From positions 62,001 through 126,000 of the forward strand of contig NZ_CBDAQN010000002.1 of assembly GCF_965199065.1 (NCBI RefSeq): a stretch of DNA of 64,000 bases, read 5' to 3'. Shown piece by piece: positions 17,166 through 24,568 of the stretch. Origin of the DNA: Acidisoma sp965199065. GTDB lineage: Bacteria; Pseudomonadota; Alphaproteobacteria; Acetobacterales; Acetobacteraceae. A program made the position numbers and the translations under genes. Below the pieces are notes generated by a model. It was not told where the DNA came from. It did no database searches and was given only the letters and a program-made list of their open reading frames with translations. Every line of letters starts with the position of its first letter. The stretch's first letter is position 1.

Positions 17166-18241
17166 CGCGGACCACCGGCCTTCTGGACCCTCTTGCCCGG
17201 GCGCGGCTTGGGTGTTCGCACGTCCTCCGTACGTTTATCATCGGTTGCACCGAGGCCGCTGAGGTAACGGTCGAGAGCCATGCCGACGATGGCCGCGTCC
17301 TTCAAGCGCGTCTTCGGAATTGCCACGAGCAGGCCACTCCTGCTGTCCCACCGGGCTGTCAGGATCACGCGTCCCTCCTCATCGACGATCTTCTCCGCGG
17401 GTGGCGCCTTCGCCAGCGGGTCAGGCTTGGCCGCGAGCAGCCGGGAGACGACCTGCGCTGGCGCCAGTGGCGTCCCGCCCCGCTCCTTCCGCGCCATCTG
17501 CTCCGCGGCAAGTTCAGCCGCTGCTTCCATAAGCTGCGCCCGGTCGCGCGGATGGCTCAGCCTCGGCGCCAGGCTTGCCGCATGCGTGATGCCGATGACG
17601 TGCGGCGAACCGAAGCACGCCAGCACCTCCGGCGGCAGCTTCGCAAGCTCCAGATAGCGGCTCAGCCAGCTTTTGGTGACCTGCAGGCGCTCGGCCATCC
17701 GCTGCTGGCTGCCGTCGTAATAGCGCTCGACCGCGCGCGCGTAGTCGGTCGCCCGTTCATAATCGGACAAATCCTTGCGCGATCGGTTCTCCAGGTCCGC
17801 GAGGCAGAACGCCTCCTCGTCGGTGAGTTCCCGGGGTTCGACGATGAACTTGAAATCCGGGAAGTGATGCCTGCGCAGCCAGCTGACGCTCCAATGGCGT
17901 CGGGCTCCACAGATGACCTCGAAGCGGATCTTCGGGTCGCCGGTGACACGACGCACGATCGCCGGTACCTCCTGACGCCCCTGGGCGCGCAAGCTGTCGA
18001 TCAGGTCGGAACAGGCCTGCTCGTTCAGCGCCTCATAATCGCGGTTGTGTCCTTGCCAGATCCGGCATGTGTCAGGATCAACCGCTTCATGAACGCGCGT
18101 CATCATCGCGCCCGACGACAGTTCGGCCAATCGATTTTCACGGGCGCCGAGGAAGCCGGTCCGCGGGGGACGCCGCGTTTCCGGCGCCCCTTCCCCACCA
18201 CCGATGACGAGTCCGGCGAAACCCTTGTTTCCAAGTGCCAC
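17162..18241 (-). CDS. parB: Plasmid partition protein ParB/RepB
   Basis: Centromere-binding partition protein, 359 residues. The N-terminal ParB/Srx domain carries the conserved GARRHWS box at residues 112-118 (the CTP-binding arginine patch of the family). A helix-turn-helix follows at about 180-201 (QRMAERLQVTKSWLSRYLEL). The C-terminal part would dimerise. It follows parA with an 83-base gap that contains a perfect palindrome, a candidate binding site. The MetX-like gene overlaps its stop. One copy of the replicon repeat (17228-17242) lies inside its last codons. Confidence 0.93.
   Translation of the reverse strand: MALGNKGFAGLVIGGGEGAPETRRPPRTGFLGARENRLAELSSGAMMTRVHEAVDPDTCRIWQGHNRDYEALNEQACSDLIDSLRAQGRQEVPAIVRRVTGDPKIRFEVICGARRHWSVSWLRRHHFPDFKFIVEPRELTDEEAFCLADLENRSRKDLSDYERATDYARAVERYYDGSQQRMAERLQVTKSWLSRYLELAKLPPEVLACFGSPHVIGITHAASLAPRLSHPRDRAQLMEAAAELAAEQMARKERGGTPLAPAQVVSRLLAAKPDPLAKAPPAEKIVDEEGRVILTARWDSRSGLLVAIPKTRLKDAAIVGMALDRYLSGLGATDDKRTEDVRTPKPRPGKRVQKAGGPR
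17228..17242 (+). repeat. Copy of the replicon repeat inside parB
   Basis: CGTACGTTTATCATC, one base different from the copies at 16126 and 21120, followed by GG as in the strongest origin copies. It lies within the parB 3' coding region, so its conservation is not explained by the protein sequence alone. Confidence 0.55.
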
Positions 18242-18274
18242 GGAAACTCTCCTTTTATCAGCGCTTTAGCCCAA

Positions 18275-18292
18275 AGTTGCAGACCTGCAACT
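18275..18292. promoter_or_regulatory. Perfect palindrome between parA and parB, candidate parS centromere
   Basis: AGTTGCAG and CTGCAACT form perfect 8-base arms around a 2-base centre. The site lies in the 83-base gap between parA and parB, a common place for parS in repABC-like replicons. A partial repeat core (TTTATCA at 18254-18260) is 15 bases away. The match to any known parS was not checked. Confidence 0.55.
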
Positions 18293-18324
18293 CGACGAAT
18301 TTTCCAAAGGTGCCCGTGGGCGCC

Positions 18325-19542
18325 CTAAAGCACGCCTTCAGCCCGCAACCGCGGCAGGTGACTAGGCCAGGTCAGTCTGATCTGCGTCTCGATCTCGGCG
18401 TTCACCGCGTTGAGGTAGTTCAGGCAGCGTTGATAGGTCTCGCGCGAGGTGACCGGCTGGTCGAGTTCGTAGACCGACATCATCCGCGCCGAAGCGTTGT
18501 CGATCTCTGCACTATCGCGCAGCACCGAGCGCAGCATGTTCTCCCCGAACAGGTTCTTCATGAGCTGAAGCAGCTCGCGCTGCATGGACTTCTGTTCGTC
18601 GGCCCGCGTAGCCAGAAAGCGGATCCAGCGGAGGTCGATCGGCAGGCCGCGCTCGCCCAGCACTCCGATGCTCTCATGGAGCATGGCCAGAAAGCTGGTC
18701 GTGGAGGTGAAATCGACGACGGTCGGCGGCACCGGGATGAGCAGCGCATTGGCCGCTCGCATGACCGACAGCGACACGGTGCCGAGCGCCGGCGGCGGAT
18801 CGAGGATCACCACGTCGAAATGTTCGGAGATCGAGGCGATGCCCTCCGAAAGCCGGTTCAGAAGCAACCCGTCGCTACGCGCGATCCTGGCCGCCAACTC
18901 GTACTCGGCCGAGTAGAGCCGGAGATTGGCGGGAATGAGATACAGCCCGTCCCAGTGGGTCTCCCGCACCGCATAGGCGAGGCTCGACATCTCGGCGTTC
19001 CGGATGAAGGGATAGAGCGTATCTTCCTCGGCGATGTCGAGGTCCGGGATGTAGCCCAGCATGGCGGTGGAGGAGCCCTGGCTATCGCAGTCGATCAGGC
19101 ACACGCGATAGCCGCGGGTCGCGAGGTATTGCGCCAGGTGGACGGAAACCGTCGATTTGCCCACGCCGCCCTTGAAGTTCTGCACCGCGATGATGGAGAC
19201 GGGGTCGGACGGATCCCGCCACGGACGCGTGGAGAAGACGCGGCGCATCTCGTTGACTTCATCGAGCGTGTAGCCGATGCGACGGCCTGTATTTGTGCGT
19301 GCGACGCCCGGCAGCCGCCCGTCCTTCTCCGCCTCACGGATGGCCGCGCCGGTTCGGCCCACAAGATCGGCGGCACGCGTGATCGAGAACCTGGGCGAGC
19401 GCCTGATGCCGGTTTCGCCCGTCTCATCGGTCACGTCGCCGCGGGCCCGCAGCTTGCTGACAACGTCGATCGACCGGTTGTAGAGAGACTCGACCAGGCT
19501 TGCGGGATCGATACCGTCCATAACCTCCCTGCCCGCTTTCAT
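18325..19542 (-). CDS. parA: Plasmid partition ATPase ParA/RepA-type with N-terminal DNA-binding domain
   Basis: Walker-type partition ATPase, 405 residues. An N-terminal region (about 45-105) looks like a MerR/winged-helix DNA-binding segment (ITRAADLVGRTGAAIREAEK), as in type Ia ParA proteins that autoregulate. The deviant Walker A motif KGGVGKST is at 124-131 and DCDSQG at 151-156. A later VVILDPPPALG is the Walker B region. The ATG overlaps the repA stop by 4 bases, so translation is coupled to replication initiator synthesis. Together with ParB it moves plasmid copies to daughter cells. Confidence 0.95.
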   Translation of the reverse strand: MKAGREVMDGIDPASLVESLYNRSIDVVSKLRARGDVTDETGETGIRRSPRFSITRAADLVGRTGAAIREAEKDGRLPGVARTNTGRRIGYTLDEVNEMRRVFSTRPWRDPSDPVSIIAVQNFKGGVGKSTVSVHLAQYLATRGYRVCLIDCDSQGSSTAMLGYIPDLDIAEEDTLYPFIRNAEMSSLAYAVRETHWDGLYLIPANLRLYSAEYELAARIARSDGLLLNRLSEGIASISEHFDVVILDPPPALGTVSLSVMRAANALLIPVPPTVVDFTSTTSFLAMLHESIGVLGERGLPIDLRWIRFLATRADEQKSMQRELLQLMKNLFGENMLRSVLRDSAEIDNASARMMSVYELDQPVTSRETYQRCLNYLNAVNAEIETQIRLTWPSHLPRLRAEGVL

Positions 19543-20816
19543 GCTTGCGGGGTCGTTCGGACGCGCGCGATGACGACCGGTGCGCGCTCAAGACCGCAAT
19601 CCCGTGCGGCCCGTTCGAGCTGCGGGCCGAAATTCTGCCGGATGTAGTCGGCCTTGAAGCGCGAACCGACGATGAGGCTGCTGTTCTCGTCACCTGCCTG
19701 ACGGCTTTCAAAGGTCGCGTCGGAGAGCCAGGCGCGCGCCAGCGTCTCGCCGATGGCCTCCTTGAATGTCTCGAGAAGGCTTCGCGGGGTCGCGGGTGCC
19801 GGAGAGGGCACATCGGGCTTGGGGGCAACACTCACCAGCCGCAGCGGCCGGCGCTGGAGCGGGGCAGGGGAGGCGAACAGACGAATCGCGGTGGTGTCGA
19901 ACTCTGCCCGCGCCTCGGGATAAACCGCCGAGACATGACGCTCCCAGGCATCCCTGATCGTCTGGCGGAACTTGCGGATATTGTTGCCGTCGTTGCCGAA
20001 GTGCACCGCCAATTGCGACCAGCTGAGCAGCGATGGGCGAGCCTTGGCGATGCGGGGCAGGCGGTACGCAAGCCAGGTGTAGAGGTCGAGCGCGGTCGCG
20101 GAATCCCGCAGCTGCCGGATCGCGTTCTCGTCGAGAGGGACGGCATGATCCCGCAGATGGTCGAAAAAACCCTCTGTGAGGATGATCTCTCGGGAGAAGG
20201 CGCCACGCTTGTCGTCGCGGCCCGCATAGTCATTGGTGAGCTTGACCTCCTTGACCGCGAACTCGCGGTTGCCTGCGGCCGCCTCGCTGTCCCACCGGAT
20301 CATCCATTCGCAGGCGAGCAGCCGGTCTAGCTGCTCGCGAATGAGGGTGGCCGATCCTCGCGGCCCGTAGCTGATCGACCGGAAACCCATGCGCCGCATC
20401 CAGTCCGTGAAGGACGTGCCAAGAACGATATGACGAGATCGGGTGCGGACCGCCTCGGTCATGATGTGGATCAGGACAAGGCGGGGGAGAGACCCGTAGG
20501 GGACACCGAGGATTGCCATGCGCTGCTGGCCATCGATCCGCTGCAGGACCGGCCTCGGCGTGATCGCGAGCGTGTATTGGCCGTCCTGGCGGATGATCGA
20601 GGCCTTATCATCCGCCGGCTTTCGAACGGGCAGGGACATGGCGCACAGGGCCGAATGCAGGAAACTCGGGGTGGGTTCTTCGAGCGCAACTGCCTGAACA
20701 CGTTCGAAGAGATCGGGCTGGCCAAGTTGATTGGCATGAAGCCTTGCAGCTCCCTGGCCCTCGCCGACAAGAACCGCGTGGACCTGTTGACCCAAAGGGC
20801 GTTTGCCACTCGTCAT
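19539..20816 (-). CDS. repA: Plasmid replication initiator RepA (RepA_C family)
   Basis: Replication initiator of the type found on alphaproteobacterial plasmids, about 425 residues from the ATG at 20816 (GTG at 20825 is also possible). The conserved part begins with FLHSALCAMSLPVRKP and continues with the ILGVPYGSLPRLVLIHIMTE and AVRTRSRHIVLG segments that mark this family, then the GRDDKRGAFSREIILTEGFF block and a C-terminal winged-helix-like region with WSQLAVHFGN. It heads a repA-parA-parB-hydrolase run. Direct repeats that could be its iterons lie upstream at 21.0-21.2 kb. The C-terminal 80 residues are less conserved in appearance. Confidence 0.88.
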   Translation of the reverse strand: MTSGKRPLGQQVHAVLVGEGQGAARLHANQLGQPDLFERVQAVALEEPTPSFLHSALCAMSLPVRKPADDKASIIRQDGQYTLAITPRPVLQRIDGQQRMAILGVPYGSLPRLVLIHIMTEAVRTRSRHIVLGTSFTDWMRRMGFRSISYGPRGSATLIREQLDRLLACEWMIRWDSEAAAGNREFAVKEVKLTNDYAGRDDKRGAFSREIILTEGFFDHLRDHAVPLDENAIRQLRDSATALDLYTWLAYRLPRIAKARPSLLSWSQLAVHFGNDGNNIRKFRQTIRDAWERHVSAVYPEARAEFDTTAIRLFASPAPLQRRPLRLVSVAPKPDVPSPAPATPRSLLETFKEAIGETLARAWLSDATFESRQAGDENSSLIVGSRFKADYIRQNFGPQLERAARDCGLERAPVVIARVRTTPQA

Positions 20817-20980
20817 CGATGCCACCGCGCCACATCCGACTCCGCAATGCTTTCCGTGCCTCCGCTAGCACAACCCTCGCGGAAGACCAATCAGTTTTCA
20901 CAAATGCGGCGCTTTCGACCTCAGATGTGCAAATGCTTTGGTGTCAGACGACCATGTTTCTACCCAGGACCCTCTGAGGG

Positions 20981-21002
20981 CTTCTTAGGAAGCTTCTTAG
21001 GA
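20981..21002. repeat. Tandem 10-base repeat CTTCTTAGGA
   Basis: Two exact copies 12 bases apart (20981-20990 and 20993-21002), just before the first iteron and in the A/T-richer patch. They could be part of the melting region or a control site of repA. Confidence 0.4.
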
Positions 21003-21005
21003 TTG

Positions 21006-21207
21006 GTACTTCTTTCATCGGCAACAGCTTACTTGCCGTACCTAGTTCATCGGTCCGACTCGGGCGTGGCGTACGTTCGCCATCGCATCTTCGTACCGGA
21101 GGCATCGGTGCTTCCAGCCCGTACCTTTATCATCGCGATGGAGGACGATCTGGTCGCACGCGCCGCACAAGTCTGAGCGCTTGAGGAGGCCGTACCATTA
21201 TCATCGG
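21006..21207 (+). repeat. Array of six iteron-like repeats, consensus GTAC-N5-TCATCGG
   Basis: GTAC followed five bases later by TCATCGG or a close variant occurs at 21006, 21038, 21071, 21093, 21121 and 21192, all in the same orientation. Start-to-start distances are 32, 33, 22, 28 and 71 bases. The copies at 21121 and 21192 are the best and share CGTAC-N-W-T-T-A-TCATC with the outlying copies at 16128 and 17229. Spacings of 22 and 32-33 bases put several copies on the same face of the helix, as iterons that bind a Rep protein usually are. Confidence 0.65.
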
Positions 21208-21331
21208 CCGGTCCCGTTCGGACCACTCGGCCGGTCACAACCGGGCGAGAGCAACGGCGCGTGTCGATCGACGGCCCATCTGAGATTCCATGCGCGACAT
21301 CAAATCGCGCTCCTTCTGAAGGAGAAAAACG

Positions 21332-22207
21332 ATGAGTGATACAGGTGCGTTCCGTCTGTCCGGCAAGGTCGCCGTCGTCACAGGTGCCGCCCGAGGGATT
21401 GGCCGTGCGGCCGCCGTGGCTCTCGCCCGCGCCGGCGCCTCCATCGTAGGCATCGACATCGCCGGGCCGGCAAGCACCCATGTCGACTTCGCCCCTGCGA
21501 GCGCGAGCGACCTCTCGGAGACTGGCCGGCTCGTTCAGCAGGCAGGCGGCCGGTGGATGTCGCTGACGGTCGATCAGCGGAACCTTCCCGAACTGCGCGC
21601 GGCCGCGGCCGCCGCGAAATCTGAACTGGGCGGTGTGGATATCCTGTTCGCCAATGGCGGCATTCAGGCGTTCAAGCCTATTCTTGAGATGGAGGACGCC
21701 GATTGGCACGACCAGATCGACATCAACCTGACCGGAACGATGAACGCGATCCGCGCCTTCGCGCCGTTGTTGGTCGAGCGGGGCGGCGGGCGGATCATCG
21801 TGACTTCCTCGACGCAAGGTCAGCACGGGACCAAGAATGGCTCCGCTTATTCGGCCTCCAAGTGGGGGATCATCGGCTTGATGAAGTCGGCGGCGATGGA
21901 GCTTGGCGCTCACAGGATCACCGTGAACGCTCTCATTCCCGGACTCATCGATACGCCGCTCACGCGACACGAGGATCGCTATGCTCAGGCGCTGGAAACG
22001 GCGGGCAAGGAACCCACGGGTGACGTGGCGAAGGATGAGGGGGCGGCACGATCCGGGCTTGCCGCCAAATCACCCCTCGGCATGCCTTGGATCGAGCCCG
22101 AGGACGTGGCGCCCATGGTCGTATTCCTAGCGTCCGACGAAGCCCGGATGGTCAGTGGCGGCACCTACGCGGTGACGGCCGGGGACAGCGCGAACGTCAC
22201 CGCGTAG
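21332..22207 (+). CDS. Short-chain dehydrogenase/reductase (SDR)
   Basis: Classical SDR oxidoreductase, 291 residues, NAD(P)-dependent. The cofactor motif TGAARGIG is at residues 17-24, the NNAG-like position reads NGGI (108-111), the active-site serine is in TSST near 160, and Y173-x3-K177 is the catalytic pair. The tail contains an extended loop (RHEDRYAQALETAGKEPTGD) seen in SDRs of the carveol-dehydrogenase-like group. A good ribosome site (AAGGAG) precedes the ATG. Its substrate is unknown. It stands alone between the origin region and the LpoA-like gene. Confidence 0.92.
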   Translation: MSDTGAFRLSGKVAVVTGAARGIGRAAAVALARAGASIVGIDIAGPASTHVDFAPASASDLSETGRLVQQAGGRWMSLTVDQRNLPELRAAAAAAKSELGGVDILFANGGIQAFKPILEMEDADWHDQIDINLTGTMNAIRAFAPLLVERGGGRIIVTSSTQGQHGTKNGSAYSASKWGIIGLMKSAAMELGAHRITVNALIPGLIDTPLTRHEDRYAQALETAGKEPTGDVAKDEGAARSGLAAKSPLGMPWIEPEDVAPMVVFLASDEARMVSGGTYAVTAGDSANVTA

Positions 22208-22433
22208 ACGTGCATCCGGCGCATGGAACTTCTCAAAAAACCCATTTTGGGAAGCGTCAATACCGTGAGCTCGTGCTGCCTTAATGACTGCCGCCGAGGA
22301 TCATCCGGCGCTCAGGTAGGATCGAGCCAGTAGGACGAAGAGGATCTCGACCTGTATCAAGCCGCGCCCTATAGCCAAGGGCCGGTTAGTTCGCGGAGCC
22401 GGAAGTGATGGTTTCCTGAGGGTTTCTTGATTG

Positions 22434-23708
22434 ATGTCGGCCTTGTCGCTCGGCTGCTGGAAGCTTCCTGACCTCAGCCTCAGGCGGCTTTTGCTCTACG
22501 GGGCGCTCGCGGGCCTGAGTGGCTGCAACGCGCCGTTAATGGGCCCCGGGCGGATGGGCACGGCCACTATGACCTTTGGGAACACGGCGTCACTGCCTCC
22601 GCCAGCCGGGCGTGGAGTTGCACTGCTCGCGCCGCTCACCGGCCCGGATGCCGCAGTGGCCCTGGCTCTAGTGAACGCCGCCAAGCTTGGTCTCGGGACC
22701 GGGACGGTGCCGCCCCTTGAGGTGTTCGACACCGGCAGCACGCCGGCAGGTGCCAATGCTGCTGCGACTGCGGCGGTCGCCCAAGGCGCGGGCCTCATCC
22801 TCGGACCATTGACCGATGTAGAGACTAGCGCCGTCGCCCTTACCATGACCGCCTCCCATGTCGACGTGCTCGCCTTCACCTCGGATGGCGCGGCGGCGCG
22901 GCCCGGCATCTGGACCTTGGGGATCACGCCCTTGGAGCAGGTCCAGGCATTAGTGCGCGCCGCCAAGGCGAGCGGCCACGGCGAGATCGCCGGCCTGCTG
23001 CCGCTGACGCCGTTAGGCGAGGCCATGGCTCAGGCCCTCCGGACGGAGGAGCCCGACGCGCGGATACAGTTCTACGGCGACTTCGCCTCGATGAACGCGG
23101 CGACGCGCAGTCTGTCGAACTACGAAACGCGCCGCGGCCCGGTCGACGCGCAGATCAAGGAGTTGCGGGGGGAGCACACAGCGGCAGCCTCGGCCGAGGC
23201 CTCCCGCCTCGCGCGGCAGCCGGTGCCGCCGCCACCCTTCAACGCGCTGGTGATTGCCGAAACCGGACGGGGGCTGGAGGAACTCGCGAGCCTCCTCGCC
23301 TATTATGATGTAAACCCGGGTCCGGTTCTCGTCCTTGGCCCAGGTTTGTGGGCCGCTTATCCTGCGGCGGTCGCAGCGGCCGGTCTCGGCGGTGCCCTTT
23401 ATGCCGCCCCCGATCCGGCCGCGGCCGCGGATTTCGTCTCGCGCTATACGCTGCAGTTCGGAAGCACGCCGCCAGCCTTGGCCGCCGTTGCCTTCGACGC
23501 CGGCGCCATTGCCCGGACAGCGACGGAGGCCGGCGGCCTCGATCTCACGGCGCTGACAAATCCAGCGGGCTTCAGCGGGGCGGATGGCGTGCTGGCGCTG
23601 CAGCCGGACGGTTCTGTCCGTCGTGGGCTCGCCGTGTTTCGGGTCCAGGCGGATGGCTCGCAGATCGTCCGGCCGGCACCCGCAGCTCTCCCGGCGCCGC
23701 TCCTTTAG
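22434..23708 (+). CDS. LpoA-like penicillin-binding protein activator / periplasmic-binding lipoprotein
   Basis: A 424-residue lipoprotein (lipobox LSGC, Cys31) whose body has the type 1 periplasmic-binding fold: GRGVALLAPLTGPDAAVALA, then LILGPLTDVETSAVA, then VLAFTSDG. This architecture matches the C-terminal domain of LpoA and related alphaproteobacterial penicillin-binding protein activators, rather than a transporter receptor, because no ABC permease or ATPase is nearby. The ATG at 22434 is chosen over a TTG three bases earlier. It converges on the prepilin peptidase gene with a 4-base overlap at the 3' ends. A role in opening peptidoglycan for T2SS-1 is possible but only inferred. Confidence 0.82.
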   Translation: MSALSLGCWKLPDLSLRRLLLYGALAGLSGCNAPLMGPGRMGTATMTFGNTASLPPPAGRGVALLAPLTGPDAAVALALVNAAKLGLGTGTVPPLEVFDTGSTPAGANAAATAAVAQGAGLILGPLTDVETSAVALTMTASHVDVLAFTSDGAAARPGIWTLGITPLEQVQALVRAAKASGHGEIAGLLPLTPLGEAMAQALRTEEPDARIQFYGDFASMNAATRSLSNYETRRGPVDAQIKELRGEHTAAASAEASRLARQPVPPPPFNALVIAETGRGLEELASLLAYYDVNPGPVLVLGPGLWAAYPAAVAAAGLGGALYAAPDPAAAADFVSRYTLQFGSTPPALAAVAFDAGAIARTATEAGGLDLTALTNPAGFSGADGVLALQPDGSVRRGLAVFRVQADGSQIVRPAPAALPAPLL

Positions 23709-24520
23709 CGAAACGCCAGCAGCCAGACGATCCACAATGCGGCGCAAAGGCCTGGGCCGAATGGCAGGCGCGTGGTCGCGCGCACCCCTTCGCCACGCCG
23801 CACGGCGTCCACCAGAGCCACGGCCAGGGTCAGCAGCGCGCCGCCGAGCAACACGCCGGAGAGTGCGGTGACGCCGACCCAGGCGCCCGCTGCCGCCATC
23901 AGCTTGGCATCGCCTTCGCCAAGCCCATCCCGGCCGCGGAGCCGCCGATAGGACCAGGAGACGCCACGGAAGAGCAGGTAGCCCAGCGCCGCCGCCGCCG
24001 CATGGGCCGTGAGCGTCTCAGGTTCCAGCCAGAAGGTTGCCGCCAACCCCGCCAGCACGAGCGGCAAGGTGAGGGCGTCCGGCAGGATGAACGCCTCGCA
24101 GTCGATCCACGCCAGCGCCAGCAGCGTCCAGCCAAGCGCGCAGCCGCAGCAGAGCGTGGTGGGGTCGGGCAGCACAGCGGCGGCGATCGCGGCCACCGCG
24201 AGCGCCGCAAGTTCGATGGCGATGTGGAACGGAGCGATTTGCGCGCCGCACTTGCGGCATCGGCCCCGCAGCATGAGGTAGCTTGCGATAGGCACTAATT
24301 CTGCGGCACCGAGAGGCCGGCGGCACGTCTCGCAGCGGGACCGGTCGAGCATGACGGGCGCGCCCGCAGGCAAGCGCCGGATGAGGACCCCGAGAAAGCT
24401 GCCGATGACAGGCGACACGATGAGCGCAAAAAGCCAGACGGGCAGGGTGGTGGTCAGGCCGCTGCCTCCAAATTCTTCTCTGATCCGTTTAAGACGACGC
24501 GCTTGCGATTGGTCTGCCAC
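23705..24520 (-). CDS. gspO: Type IV prepilin peptidase (A24 family)
   Basis: Inner-membrane aspartic protease that cleaves and N-methylates the pseudopilins of the secretion systems. The 271-residue protein has the N-terminal GSFLGVLIRRLP block, a cytoplasmic zinc loop with two cysteine pairs (C63/C66 and C88/C91), the first catalytic aspartate in WIDCEAFILPD (D140) and the second in GLGEGDAK (D204). About seven to eight membrane segments are evident. The start is GTG. It is divergent from gspE of T2SS-1 and is the only peptidase gene in the window, so it probably serves both secretion systems. Confidence 0.93.
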   Translation of the reverse strand: MADQSQARRLKRIREEFGGSGLTTTLPVWLFALIVSPVIGSFLGVLIRRLPAGAPVMLDRSRCETCRRPLGAAELVPIASYLMLRGRCRKCGAQIAPFHIAIELAALAVAAIAAAVLPDPTTLCCGCALGWTLLALAWIDCEAFILPDALTLPLVLAGLAATFWLEPETLTAHAAAAALGYLLFRGVSWSYRRLRGRDGLGEGDAKLMAAAGAWVGVTALSGVLLGGALLTLAVALVDAVRRGEGVRATTRLPFGPGLCAALWIVWLLAFR

Positions 24521-24568
24521 TCGTGAGACGCCGAAGATGGCCTACGGGACGATGTTTAGGACACCAAG

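Larger units (their letters stand above)
20817..21331. other. Candidate replication origin region upstream of repA
   Basis: A 515-base non-coding stretch between divergent repA and the SDR gene. It holds six spaced direct repeats (21006-21207), a 10-base tandem repeat CTTCTTAGGA at 20981-20990 and 20993-21002, and a locally A/T-richer patch at about 20880-21020. These are the usual parts of an iteron-type origin. No good DnaA box was found by eye. It also must hold the promoters of repA and the SDR gene. Confidence 0.6.

Noticed and set aside
20596..20612. Further copy of the replicon repeat inside repA (CCTTATCATCCGCCGG)
   Set aside because: It lacks the GTAC half, so it does not fit the consensus and is probably chance.
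22235..22262. Hairpin with CCCA-TTT-TGGG after the SDR gene as a terminator
   Set aside because: The stem is only four bases and the T-run is on the minus strand, where no gene ends.
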